Shown here piece by piece: positions 1-8,791 of a stretch of DNA of 33,507 nt. The notes under the pieces were generated by a model. It did not search any database, was not told the origin of the DNA, and saw only the letters and a list, made by a program, of their open reading frames with translations. Position numbers and translations under genes: made by a program. The stretch spans positions 10,926-44,432 of the forward strand of contig DLYY01000183.1 of NCBI GenBank assembly GCA_003447535.1. Direction: 5' to 3'. Position 1 is the stretch's first letter. Every line of letters starts with the position of its first letter. Source of the DNA: Bacteroidota bacterium. GTDB taxonomy: Bacteria; Bacteroidota; Bacteroidia; Chitinophagales; UBA8649.

Positions 1-2144
1 AAACCCCCCCCCGCCGTAATTTCATCGGGATCATCATAGACAGAAAAATCGCACGTTGCTGTGATAAACAAGGGAAGTCGCTCGCTATTGGAGAGTTCCG
101 CCATATCCTCTCGATTGAATACACGCTCCTGCGCCCAATTTTCAGGTCCACCGTGGCCCGTGTAGTTTACAATGAGGCTTCCTTTAAAAAGTTGCCTGTC
201 GATGGATTCATTTACCGATGGATAACGATCACCTCCCGCCGCATTAACTTGAGTAAAGGCGTCAAGGTAAATTTTGTCAACGTTTACGTTGGGTTGATTA
301 AGCCTTACCCAATCCGCCAATTCATCAGCATCGCGCATATGCAGCTCATTGTCTTCGTCGTCTGCAACAAAAGTTACCCGGTTACGCCAGTCACCAAAAT
401 CGCCGCCATCATCATAATCTATAATTTTCTCAACCAAAGCCATCGCCTCTTCGCTAGTTGCAACAGGAAGGCGCCCAATAGCAATATCCAAATCATTAGG
501 CTGACTTGTTGTAGCGATGTTGGAGCCTTCATCATCATCTAAAAATCCATAAAAGTCGTCTGTCGCATATGTTTGTAGAGGGCTAAAAGACTCCGGGCTC
601 TCATAGGTGAGCACTATGTTTCGCGTGCCTGTGCTTACACGGTTTTTAGGATCAAATGAAGCGTCACCCAACAATAATAGGTATTGGGGACGTTCTTCGG
701 GGCTCGCTGCACCTTTGTAGAGCATTCGCATAAAGTCTCGCACAGCCGATAAATCAGTTTGTCCCGAAGAAAATTCATTGTATATCTGGTCAATGGTAAC
801 CACCTCAACATCTAGACCATAGCCTTGCTCTCGATGGTTAGCCAAAGTCTCCGCAGCGGATTGCATGGCTGAGGATGTAACAATAACCATATCGGTGGAG
901 ACTATTCCTCTTAAGTTTTGATTAGATACATTCCCTACATAGCTAGGCCTTGGAAAACTAGTGCGCTGGGAAGGGTCAAAAGCCAAGAACTCTCTTAATG
1001 AATCTGTGGCCACACCAAATTCAAGGAAGCTCCCCGATTGACTCGTTACAATGCCAAAGGGAGCGTATGCGATGGTGACATCCCATATCAACCAAGGAGT
1101 AATTGAGGAAGCAGAAACAGCATACGTTGCACTACCTCCTGATTGGACTTGGCTCACGTCACGAAAACGCAACCTTCCATTACTTGGTGTTAGATTTTTT
1201 CGTGTATGGCATATCATGTCTTCTAGGTACCCTTTTCCTTGTGGATCTGGCGTTGAATAGGTCAATTGGAATGTAGACAGTCCAGAAGATGCCGTCGACG
1301 TAATCGAAGTAGACGCAGTCCGCGCAACATCGCGGTAAGTGCCATTACCCAAAGAGGGTAAAGAAAGATTCGATATGCTTTGACCATTTAGGCGCAATTG
1401 TGTGGTGGCATTGCTTTCCGAAGCACTCGCTACTCTCAGTGCTACAGTCAAAGGAGCTGCATTTACTTTATTAGAAAGGTCAAGGTTCCAAGACACTGAG
1501 GAATTGGTTGTCGTCATAGGGTTGCTCAACCACCGTCTTCCTGATCGATAAAGATTTACATTGTCTTCTTTCCAAAAAGCAAGAAAATCATAGTCTCCAA
1601 CTGTTGTGGTTGACGAAACACCCATCACTTGAGTCGCTTGTAGACCACTCCCTTGGTCTGGCGTAAAGAAAAACCCTGCGACATCCGAATAGTGATTGAA
1701 ATTGAGACTTACTTCGCCGCCTTCCAATATCCAATCATGAGGTCCATGGCTATAAAAAACAATAGCATCTTCTTGGTCAAAAAGGCCATTATTGTTTTCA
1801 TCCACATGATGGGTAGGCAGTTCTTGCAATCCTTCTGCACGACGGGCATTATTCTCCTCTTGCAGAGGACCCTCAGAAGACGAAAACAATCCAAGATTAG
1901 CGAAAGAAACCGGCGCTGAAAGTTGCATGTCAACATAGAGATGGTCTCCATCCAACACATAAACATCATCACTTGATGTTTCTAGAAAATACCAAGCACC
2001 TTGACTAAGCACGCTGCTATTCAATTGAGCAGAGGCCCTATTCGAACATCCGATAAAAAGAAGAGCAAAAGAAATCCGAGTAAGCGTAAGGGTATTGCCC
2101 CAATTGACTTGTAGGTAACGGTAAAAACGTCGTAGAGAAAACAT
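1..2144 (-). CDS. porU: Type IX secretion system C-terminal signal peptidase PorU (partial, 3' end off the left edge)
   Basis: PorU is the gingipain-family (peptidase C25) cell-surface sortase that removes the C-terminal sorting domain from T9SS cargo and transfers it to lipopolysaccharide. The reverse frame from the ATG at 2144 is open to the left edge, giving 714 complete codons. Visible are an N-terminal hydrophobic signal segment ending ASA-Q near residue 40, a core motif LLLLGDASFDP, the catalytic-histidine motif NYTGHGG (His664) and the catalytic-cysteine motif TATCDF (Cys698), in the usual C25 order and spacing. The C-terminal part of the usual roughly 1100-1300 residue protein is missing because of the window edge, not because of a break. 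It is transcribed away from the porP-like gene and gldJ, with about 155 nt between start codons. A run of nine G on the coding strand (4-12) encodes Gly residues right at the edge. Function is assigned with high confidence from the two catalytic motifs and the gldJ neighbourhood. Confidence 0.93.
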   Translation of the reverse strand, partial: MFSLRRFYRYLQVNWGNTLTLTRISFALLFIGCSNRASAQLNSSVLSQGAWYFLETSSDDVYVLDGDHLYVDMQLSAPVSFANLGLFSSSEGPLQEENNARRAEGLQELPTHHVDENNNGLFDQEDAIVFYSHGPHDWILEGGEVSLNFNHYSDVAGFFFTPDQGSGLQATQVMGVSSTTTVGDYDFLAFWKEDNVNLYRSGRRWLSNPMTTTNSSVSWNLDLSNKVNAAPLTVALRVASASESNATTQLRLNGQSISNLSLPSLGNGTYRDVARTASTSITSTASSGLSTFQLTYSTPDPQGKGYLEDMICHTRKNLTPSNGRLRFRDVSQVQSGGSATYAVSASSITPWLIWDVTIAYAPFGIVTSQSGSFLEFGVATDSLREFLAFDPSQRTSFPRPSYVGNVSNQNLRGIVSTDMVIVTSSAMQSAAETLANHREQGYGLDVEVVTIDQIYNEFSSGQTDLSAVRDFMRMLYKGAASPEERPQYLLLLGDASFDPKNRVSTGTRNIVLTYESPESFSPLQTYATDDFYGFLDDDEGSNIATTSQPNDLDIAIGRLPVATSEEAMALVEKIIDYDDGGDFGDWRNRVTFVADDEDNELHMRDADELADWVRLNQPNVNVDKIYLDAFTQVNAAGGDRYPSVNESIDRQLFKGSLIVNYTGHGGPENWAQERVFNREDMAELSNSERLPLFITATCDFSVYDDPDEITAGGG

Positions 2145-2300
2145 GAATTGGACACAATCAATCATATACCTTGGCGTTATGCTTTTTGAAGAGCATTATA
2201 GGAACGTTTATAAAGGTAGGATATTGCAACTAAGCGCCATATAGACGAACGTAAGATTTTTAAAGTGCTCACAGGACTGTACCTTTACCCAACAAGGAAT

Positions 2301-3335
2301 ATGAATCGACTTCTATTCAAATCAGAAACTCTGCCAGCAACACTTTTCATGTTGTTGATTTCAATAGGTGCCATTCAAGCGCAGTTTGTTGAATACAGTC
2401 AATTTCAAATGTCTCCAAGTAGTTTAAATCCTGCCCTCACCGGCATTGCACATGGCCCAAGAATTGCAATGCTCTATCGCAATCAATGGCCACAGCTAAA
2501 CGGAGGAGCGAATGGCGGATTTACAAGTTACCATTTGGACTACACCCAGCACGTGGAATCGTTAAGCGGAGGAATTGGCCTGTCTGTAGATCAACATCAA
2601 GTGGGTGACGGGCTCTACAAGCGAAGTACTTTTACTGGATCCTATGCCTATCAGGCTCGAAATCGCACCAATACCTTTGCTGTCAGAATTGGTCTCAGCG
2701 CCCTTTATCAATTTCAGGGATATGATGTAAATAACCTCAGGTTTTTGGATCAAATTGACCCTGTCTATGGCTTCACTAATATTAGCGGAATTCCAAATGC
2801 GAGCGCAGATGCAGGCCAACTTCAGCCCAATCTCCACGAGTTTAACATGAATGCAGGATTGAGTCTTGTTAGCCCTCGAGGTTACCTTGGTTTGAGTTTC
2901 TACAACTTTTTACCAAGTCCTTCTCTCTTTGAAAACTCCATTAAAAATGGGGGATTTCGCGTTCATGGTAGTTATTCTTTCCCTCTTGACGTGAGAAGAA
3001 AGTCAATCAATTTTATAGCACCCTTTGCGCTATTCTCTCATCAAGGGGAATTAAACCGAATTACTTTGGGAACCGAGTTAACGATTTACCCCATGTTTTT
3101 TTCTTTGGGCTTTCGACATACTATAGGGGGCAGTGATGCCGTTTATACAGGGTTGGGCTTAGCCCTTCAGCAATTTAAACTAATGTACAGCCACGATATA
3201 CACTTTACTCAAGCTTCGGCCATGCAAGCTTCTCATGAGGTTTCCCTAATCTTTAACTTATCTAAGGAGACCAATAGCGTTCGGCCAAGTTATATCGAAG
3301 GAAAATTATTGTGCCCTAGCAATTTTTTATACTAA
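2301..3335 (+). CDS. PorP/SprF family T9SS outer-membrane protein
   Basis: This is a 344-residue outer-membrane protein of the PorP/SprF family, which works with the T9SS and gliding machinery, where family members anchor or guide secreted adhesins. The start at 2301 was preferred over the non-ATG start at 2265 because it gives a clean signal peptide (basic N-terminus, hydrophobic core, cleavage at AQA-Q after residue 27) and has an AAGGA just upstream. The family hallmarks are the early QFQMSPSSLNPALTG block and the alternating-residue beta strands rich in Gly, Tyr and Phe up to the C-terminus, as expected for a barrel. The gene is followed immediately by gldJ and lies opposite porU, so it is part of a T9SS cluster. 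Several paralogues usually exist per genome, so whether this is the PorP of the core motor or an SprF-like partner of one adhesin cannot be decided here. Confidence 0.85.
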   Translation: MNRLLFKSETLPATLFMLLISIGAIQAQFVEYSQFQMSPSSLNPALTGIAHGPRIAMLYRNQWPQLNGGANGGFTSYHLDYTQHVESLSGGIGLSVDQHQVGDGLYKRSTFTGSYAYQARNRTNTFAVRIGLSALYQFQGYDVNNLRFLDQIDPVYGFTNISGIPNASADAGQLQPNLHEFNMNAGLSLVSPRGYLGLSFYNFLPSPSLFENSIKNGGFRVHGSYSFPLDVRRKSINFIAPFALFSHQGELNRITLGTELTIYPMFFSLGFRHTIGGSDAVYTGLGLALQQFKLMYSHDIHFTQASAMQASHEVSLIFNLSKETNSVRPSYIEGKLLCPSNFLY

Positions 3336-3383
3336 CCATTGAGATATTCAATTATATTTGTCTTTCTTGAAATTTATCCACAA

Positions 3384-4928
3384 ATGAGAAACATAGCATT
3401 TTTATCTGCTGCCTTCCTTGGTCTTGTGCTGACAAACTGTGAAAAACCAGCTTCTTCAAACACAGGATGGGAATACAATAACGAAGAATTTGGCGGCATA
3501 GAAAAACGAACAGAAGTTGCAAAATCAGGTCAAGAGGCTGCCCCTGGCTTACTCTTTATTCCCGGCGGAACATTTGAAATGGGTAACCGTGCACAAGATG
3601 TGATGTATCTATGGGATAACCAATCCAAAACCATGGAGGTTGATCCTTTCTTTATGGACGAATGCGAAGTAACCAATCTCAATTACCGCGAATACATCTA
3701 TTGGATGCGTGCGATTTACCAAGAAAACTATCCAAACATGGTAGAGGCTGCGATGCCCGATCAGGATGTTTGGAGAGAAGAATTGGAATACAATGAAAAC
3801 TTAAGAAACTATTACTTCACTTCTCCTGGTTTCGACGACTACCCAGTAGTTGGTGTGAGCTGGGAACAAGCTGTTGATTATGCCGCGTGGAGAACGGACC
3901 GTGTAAACGAAAAAGTTTTAGTTGACCGTGGAATTTTAGATATTAAAGAAGGGGCACTTACCAACCAGAACTCAGGTTCTTTCTTCACAACAGAGGGCTA
4001 CTTAAATGAAAACTTTTCTTACGATGAGAATAGTGTAAATGGTCAAAACCTTCCAAAAAATTATGCGGCCGATTCCTCAGGGTCAAAGGAAGGACGAATC
4101 ATCCGCGCGGATGACGGTATATTCTTTCCAGCATACGAACTACCTACGGAAGCACAATGGGAGTTTGCAGCTATCGCTCAAATCGGAGGCAAATTGCACC
4201 CGGACGATAATCGCGTAGTTGAAAATAAAATATATACTTGGGAGGGGCCGTCCTATGTTTTCCGTCATGACCAAGGAAAAGATATGGGTAAATTTTTAGT
4301 CAATTTCCAACGTCGCCCTGGAGACTATTCAGGAATGGCTGGAGCTAAGGAAGACGGCGCAGCTTACACGGCCCAAGTCATTACAGGTATGCCAAACGCT
4401 TACGGTCTTTATAATATGGCAGGCAACGTAAGTGAGTGGGTTAAGGATGCCTATCGAGCAATGTCATCAGCTGACATCTCCAACCTTAATGGTTATCGTG
4501 GTAATGTGTTTACTTCAGACAGTATGGATGCTTCGAACAACCCTGTGTTTAACGACTCTACAGGAAGAATTATCCAAGTTGAAGAAGATGCTCAAGAGCT
4601 TTCTAGTCGAAGAAACTATCAAGTAGCAAACGCCATTAACTATATGGATGGTGATAGTTTATCTCGAGCACAAGGTCAATCTGATTCTTCAATGTATATG
4701 GCACAAAATACCTTTGTAAATAATGAAGCACGCGTCTACAAGGGAGGTTCTTGGAAAGACATGGCTTGGTATATGAGCCCTGGAACACGTCGCTTTTTGA
4801 ATCAAGATGAATCACTAAACACGCTTGGGTTCCGTCTAGCAATGCCTTGTATCGGTGCACTTTGCGGAGGAGTTGAAACCAATACAGGAAACGACTTTGC
4901 AAGTAAAAAATCTAAATGGCATGACTAA
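3384..4928 (+). CDS. gldJ: Gliding motility/T9SS lipoprotein GldJ
   Basis: GldJ is an outer-membrane lipoprotein related to GldK/PorK and is needed for T9SS function and gliding. The chosen ATG at 3384 gives a 514-residue protein with a lipoprotein signal (hydrophobic stretch ending LVLTNC, lipidated Cys19). The body is a formylglycine-generating-enzyme/SUMF1-like fold: LFIPGGTFEMG at about 60, EVTNLNYREYI, PVVGVSWEQAVDYAAWR, LPTEAQWEFAA, YGLYNMAGNVSEWV, and a C-terminal YKGGSWKDMAWY followed by LGFRLAM. These structural motifs are shared with sulfatase-modifying enzymes, but GldJ/GldK members are considered structural. The start lies 48 nt after the porP-like stop, suggesting co-transcription, and a strong terminator follows the stop codon. 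GldK is the main alternative paralogue; the length, the lipoprotein signal and the adjacency to porU favour GldJ. Confidence 0.9.
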   Translation: MRNIAFLSAAFLGLVLTNCEKPASSNTGWEYNNEEFGGIEKRTEVAKSGQEAAPGLLFIPGGTFEMGNRAQDVMYLWDNQSKTMEVDPFFMDECEVTNLNYREYIYWMRAIYQENYPNMVEAAMPDQDVWREELEYNENLRNYYFTSPGFDDYPVVGVSWEQAVDYAAWRTDRVNEKVLVDRGILDIKEGALTNQNSGSFFTTEGYLNENFSYDENSVNGQNLPKNYAADSSGSKEGRIIRADDGIFFPAYELPTEAQWEFAAIAQIGGKLHPDDNRVVENKIYTWEGPSYVFRHDQGKDMGKFLVNFQRRPGDYSGMAGAKEDGAAYTAQVITGMPNAYGLYNMAGNVSEWVKDAYRAMSSADISNLNGYRGNVFTSDSMDASNNPVFNDSTGRIIQVEEDAQELSSRRNYQVANAINYMDGDSLSRAQGQSDSSMYMAQNTFVNNEARVYKGGSWKDMAWYMSPGTRRFLNQDESLNTLGFRLAMPCIGALCGGVETNTGNDFASKKSKWHD

Positions 4929-4953
4929 ATTTAGTCAGCCCATTAAAAAAAAG

Positions 4954-4981
4954 AGCCTTCCATTGTGAAGGCTTTTTTTTT
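4954..4981 (+). terminator. Intrinsic terminator after gldJ
   Basis: A 7-bp perfect stem AGCCTTC/GAAGGCT (4954-4960 and 4967-4973) with loop CATTGT is followed by a run of T to 4981 and preceded by an A run. It sits 25 nt after the gldJ stop and 14 nt before the murF start. It therefore separates the T9SS unit from murF, unless read-through supplies murF. It is the only textbook Rho-independent terminator I can see in the window. Confidence 0.88.
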
Positions 4982-4994
4982 ATAACTTATCATC

Positions 4995-6257
4995 ATGAAA
5001 GCTTACGAGCTCTTTCTTCTAAGTAGTGGAATAACCATCGACACACGTCGCGTCTGCAAAAACCAACTTTTTGTGGCGCTGAAAGGACCAAGTTTCAATG
5101 GAAATCACTTTGTTAAAGATGCGCTAGATAAAGGGGCTATTGGTGCAATTGTCGATGAGAAAGAAGCCGTCATTGGAGAAAACTGTATCCTTGTTGAAGA
5201 CAGTTTAGCATGCTTGCAACTTATGGCCTTAATACATCGCGAAAGCTTTACCATTCCAGTAATTGGATTAACAGGGTCAAACGGAAAAACTACCGTTAAA
5301 GAGCTTCTTCAGCGAGGACTAAGCTCCCAATTTAATGTGCTTGCCACCAAGGGAAACTTCAATAACCACATAGGCGTTCCACTTACCCTTCTTCGCATCA
5401 CACAAGATCATGATATTGCTATTATAGAAATGGGCGCCAACCATCAAGGAGAAATCAAAAGCTATTGCTCGTGGGCCAATCCAAGTCATGGATTGATTAC
5501 AAATATTGGAAAGGCCCATTTAGAAGGCTTTGGGGGATTGGAAGGGGTTTTGCAAGGTAAAATGGAATTGTTTGATGCTGTGTGTTCTTCAGGAGGAGAA
5601 GTCTTTTATCCCTCTGCTGAAGAAGGCATTGCAAAAAAATTGGGCAACTACTCACAAAAAACAACCTACGGATTAGAACCATCTACTGACTTTTCATTGC
5701 CCATAGTAATTGATGGAGACATTCTTCAATATTGTGACCAACAGAAAAAAAAACCCTTTCAGCTCAAAGGAAGCTTCAACAAAAACAACATAATCGGCGC
5801 AGCAGCCTTATGTAGCCACTTTTCAATCAAGGCAGAAGTCTACCTTCCCCCGCTGTTAGCATACAACCCTCAAAACAATCGATCACAATACCTAGAAAGG
5901 AATAATGCAACCATAGTGCTTGATGCTTATAATGCCAATCCAAGTAGCATGCGAGCGTCGATTGATGGATTTATGGCTAGGCCCGGAAAGAAAATTTTGA
6001 TTCTTGGGGAAATGAAGGAGCTCGGCAAGTACAGTAGAGATGAACACCAAGCCTTAGTAGATTATCTGCAGGCATTGGACATGGCGGAGTCCATGTTTTT
6101 TGGTGATGAATTTTCACATTGTCTTTTGGCAGCGAATCAAACCTTCTATGCTAACAAAGGCGATCTAAAGGAGCACTTACTCCATAAAAGCAATAATCCG
6201 TGTTCAATTCTAATCAAAGGTTCAAGAAGCTGTAAGCTCGAAGAATTAATTGATTAG
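4995..6257 (+). CDS. murF: UDP-N-acetylmuramoyl-tripeptide--D-alanyl-D-alanine ligase MurF
   Basis: MurF is a cytoplasmic ATP-dependent ligase that adds D-Ala-D-Ala to the UDP-MurNAc tripeptide, the last cytoplasmic step of the peptidoglycan precursor. The 420-residue protein has the three Mur domains: an N-terminal substrate-binding part (IDTRRV near 15-20, with LFVALKGPSFNGNHF), the ATP-binding P-loop TGSNGKTT (93-100), the central EMGANHQGEI and TNIGKAHLEGFG motifs, and a C-terminal domain with LDAYNANPSSM and LGEMKELGKYS. The length is slightly short for MurF but complete. The ATG at 4995 follows the gldJ terminator closely, and no promoter box is obvious between them. The stop codon TAG overlaps the stop of the convergent ureohydrolase gene by 4 nt. 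Confidence 0.95.
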   Translation: MKAYELFLLSSGITIDTRRVCKNQLFVALKGPSFNGNHFVKDALDKGAIGAIVDEKEAVIGENCILVEDSLACLQLMALIHRESFTIPVIGLTGSNGKTTVKELLQRGLSSQFNVLATKGNFNNHIGVPLTLLRITQDHDIAIIEMGANHQGEIKSYCSWANPSHGLITNIGKAHLEGFGGLEGVLQGKMELFDAVCSSGGEVFYPSAEEGIAKKLGNYSQKTTYGLEPSTDFSLPIVIDGDILQYCDQQKKKPFQLKGSFNKNNIIGAAALCSHFSIKAEVYLPPLLAYNPQNNRSQYLERNNATIVLDAYNANPSSMRASIDGFMARPGKKILILGEMKELGKYSRDEHQALVDYLQALDMAESMFFGDEFSHCLLAANQTFYANKGDLKEHLLHKSNNPCSILIKGSRSCKLEELID

Positions 6258-7402
6258 CCAACGTCACTTCGCCGAAAAGCTCTCATCCAACGGTCGGACA
6301 ACTCGTTCTCTAAAGCTAACGCATAGTCCTTATCCTGACAGGCCACAAAAACTGATTTGTCTTTATCGCCCGCAAACTCCATCCACCACCGCTCGGTTAC
6401 ACGACTTTTCCAAAAGACCAATTCCTGATCTAGGCTGGGCATAATAACCTGGTACTGAATGAATCGGGAATCGTTTAGCGCTGGCGTCTCATCCCTTCGT
6501 ATAGAATATCCTTCTAAAAAGTACCAAAGCATCTGGCTGATTTGCTTAGCTGTTAGGTGGTTTTGGTCCAGGTGTGGGTTGTATTCATAAATTCCTACAG
6601 AATTCATGTAAGGGCTAAATCCTGCATATCTGAAAATCTTACATGCCTCAGTCCCTGATAATCCATTCGGTGAGGTTAAAACATTACCTGGCGCGTAGGC
6701 ACTCATCATGGCCGATACATCAAAGCTTAACACATGCGCATTTCTAAAGAAAGCCTCTGCATCATGCAAGTTTGCCCGAAAATCCCCCATCCTCATATGG
6801 TCGGCGTCAAGTGATTCTAGGTGTTGAACGAAGGCAGGGTCATTATAGAATTGCTGATGGCCAAAATGCGTAAAATCCTCTACAAATCCCTCATTATTTT
6901 TTAGCATGTGCTGGAGAAAACTCGTTGAATCAACATCCTCTGAATCGCGCATATCAATATGCTCATCCACTTGAATCAAGTGCGCCCTATGTCCAACATC
7001 GGCATGGCCCTTGTACTGACCGATGGTAAGATCATGGCTACCCCCTAAAATCAGGAGAACTTTCCCATGACGCACAAATTCTGCACTCAGTTCAGACAGA
7101 ATAGAATAGGTATCCATTACAGTATGTCCAGCCTCTATATCTCCTACATCAAGTATTCTTGGACACTTAAAGTGCGCATAGAGACTATAGAACTGTTTGC
7201 GTATATCATGAGATCCATGGCCACATCCCGGATTATAGAAAGATGTTCTATCCTCTTTAACCGCTACAATGCCAATATCAAATGTGTCCCAATCCGGTAC
7301 GCCGTCCCATGAAATCAAATGACTCCCAATTTGTGCCTTATTGTATTTCCCTCCCTGAATAAAGCTTGAGGGGTCTATCAGTTGTATTGCTTCCCAGACC
7401 AT
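6254..7402 (-). CDS. Arginase/formimidoylglutamase-family ureohydrolase with altered metal site
   Basis: This 382-residue member of the ureohydrolase superfamily (arginase, agmatinase, formimidoylglutamase) has the Mn-binding motifs GGSHD (His123) and VDEHID (Asp146, His148, Asp150). The third motif, normally SFDxDxxDP, reads SFDVSAM, so the first Asp (228) is kept but the second is Ser230 and the DP is absent. The downstream blocks APGNVLTSPNGLSG and ACKIFRYAGF match, as I recall it, the Bacteroidota branch usually named formimidoylglutamase. From the family one expects hydrolysis of a guanidino or formimino group, but the substrate is not readable from the sequence and the changed ligand makes even the activity uncertain. 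It is a single gene; no hut genes are visible nearby. It runs convergent to murF and divergent from the dehydrogenase at 7549. Confidence 0.8.
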   Translation of the reverse strand: MVWEAIQLIDPSSFIQGGKYNKAQIGSHLISWDGVPDWDTFDIGIVAVKEDRTSFYNPGCGHGSHDIRKQFYSLYAHFKCPRILDVGDIEAGHTVMDTYSILSELSAEFVRHGKVLLILGGSHDLTIGQYKGHADVGHRAHLIQVDEHIDMRDSEDVDSTSFLQHMLKNNEGFVEDFTHFGHQQFYNDPAFVQHLESLDADHMRMGDFRANLHDAEAFFRNAHVLSFDVSAMMSAYAPGNVLTSPNGLSGTEACKIFRYAGFSPYMNSVGIYEYNPHLDQNHLTAKQISQMLWYFLEGYSIRRDETPALNDSRFIQYQVIMPSLDQELVFWKSRVTERWWMEFAGDKDKSVFVACQDKDYALALENELSDRWMRAFRRSDVG

Positions 7403-7548
7403 AATCGTTTATTATTTTAAACATACTTAAGACGCACGGCATGATCTACCCTTGTTATCAATAGATACATGACTGCAAAGGCCGAAATGTAAAGCATAAG
7501 AGACAGCACCAAAGTTTCCTATCGATGGTGTATTTTTAGCGTATCGAT

Positions 7549-8787
7549 ATGAAAAAAATACCCTTTCTAGAAGAATATAAAGCCAAGATACCTGAAGTCG
7601 TTTTTCAATGGAGCGACAGCGAAACGGATGCTAAAGGCTATCTCGTCATTAATTCCCTGCGGGGTGGAGCTGCTGGAGGCGGAACACGAATGCGTAAAGG
7701 CCTCAACCTACATGAAGTGGAATCATTGGCAAAAGTCATGGAGATAAAGTTCTCCGTTACCGGGCCGGCCATTGGGGGGGCAAAATCAGGCATTAACTTC
7801 GACCCATTCCACCCTGATAAGAATGGAGTTCTTAAACGTTGGTATCGAGCAGTCTCTCCTATTCTAAAGCGATATTATGGCACAGGAGGTGATCTCAATG
7901 TTGATGCTATAAAAGAAGTAGTTCCTATAACAGAATCCTATGGACTTTGGCATCCACAAGAAGGCATTCTCAATGGTCATTTTGGCTTAGCTGAACAGGA
8001 CCGTGTGCAACGCATCTTGCAGTTGCGCAAAGGAGTTAGTAAACGTATAGAAAATGCTTTCCTAACCCCTAGTCTGTCAGAAAACTACTGTATTGCTGAT
8101 CTCATCACAGGATATGGCGTAGCTAAGGGTATTGAACATTACTATGATTTATGGAATGGTAGCAATGTTGAAGGAAAGCGTGTTATCGTCCAAGGGTGGG
8201 GTAATGTCGCAGCACCCGCAGCATTTTATCTAAGTCAGCAGGGAGCCATTGTAACAGGAATTATTGATCGCGCCGGAGGAATTATTGATGAACAAGGTAT
8301 TCCCCATGAGCGGCTCATCGAGCTCATAAATACGCGTAAGGGTAATGCCCTACATACAGACGGCATGCTTTCATTCGATGACGTCAACCGTTCAATTTGG
8401 GATGTTCCCTGTGAAATTTTTCTACCCTCAGCCGCCTCAAGGCTCGTTAGTAAAGACAATGTTGAACGATTGTCAAAAGCTGGCCTTCAAGCAATTAGCG
8501 CAGGAGCAAACGTGCCCTTCGCGGATGAAGATATCTTCTATGGCCCTACCGCCAGTTACGCCGATAACCTCACAGCCATTATTCCTGACTTTATAGCAAA
8601 CTGCGGCATGGCGAGAACATTTGGCTATTTAATGCAGCCCAATGCCATAATCCATGAAGACGCCATTTTTGAGGATGTCTCCAATTGTGTGCGTCAGGCC
8701 TTACTAGATGTACATAACCAAAACCAAGACAAACATGGCATAGCCCGTCGAAGCCTCGGCCAAGCAATTGCCAAACTTCGAGCCTAA
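7549..8787 (+). CDS. Glu/Leu/Phe/Val family amino-acid dehydrogenase
   Basis: This cytoplasmic NAD(P)-dependent oxidative deaminase of the Glu/Leu/Phe/Val dehydrogenase family has 412 residues. The N-terminal substrate domain shows GGAAGGGTRMRKGL (39-52), Lys67 in the conserved MEIKFSV stretch, and the catalytic-lysine motif PAIGGAKSGINFDP (Lys79). The adjacent TGGDLNV is also conserved. The Rossmann domain begins around VIVQGWGNVAAPAAF (213-227). The catalytic motif has Ser80 where most family members have Gly. The length fits glutamate dehydrogenase better than leucine dehydrogenase, but the substrate cannot be settled from motifs. The next gene (nhaD) starts 4 nt after its stop, so the two are very probably co-transcribed. 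The 146-nt upstream region is shared with the divergent ureohydrolase gene. Confidence 0.87.
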   Translation: MKKIPFLEEYKAKIPEVVFQWSDSETDAKGYLVINSLRGGAAGGGTRMRKGLNLHEVESLAKVMEIKFSVTGPAIGGAKSGINFDPFHPDKNGVLKRWYRAVSPILKRYYGTGGDLNVDAIKEVVPITESYGLWHPQEGILNGHFGLAEQDRVQRILQLRKGVSKRIENAFLTPSLSENYCIADLITGYGVAKGIEHYYDLWNGSNVEGKRVIVQGWGNVAAPAAFYLSQQGAIVTGIIDRAGGIIDEQGIPHERLIELINTRKGNALHTDGMLSFDDVNRSIWDVPCEIFLPSAASRLVSKDNVERLSKAGLQAISAGANVPFADEDIFYGPTASYADNLTAIIPDFIANCGMARTFGYLMQPNAIIHEDAIFEDVSNCVRQALLDVHNQNQDKHGIARRSLGQAIAKLRA

Positions 8788-8791
8788 CGTT

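Noticed and set aside
153..542. 129-aa open frame on the plus strand
   Set aside because: It is antisense to porU, whose frame is intact with both catalytic motifs; the product shows no family feature.
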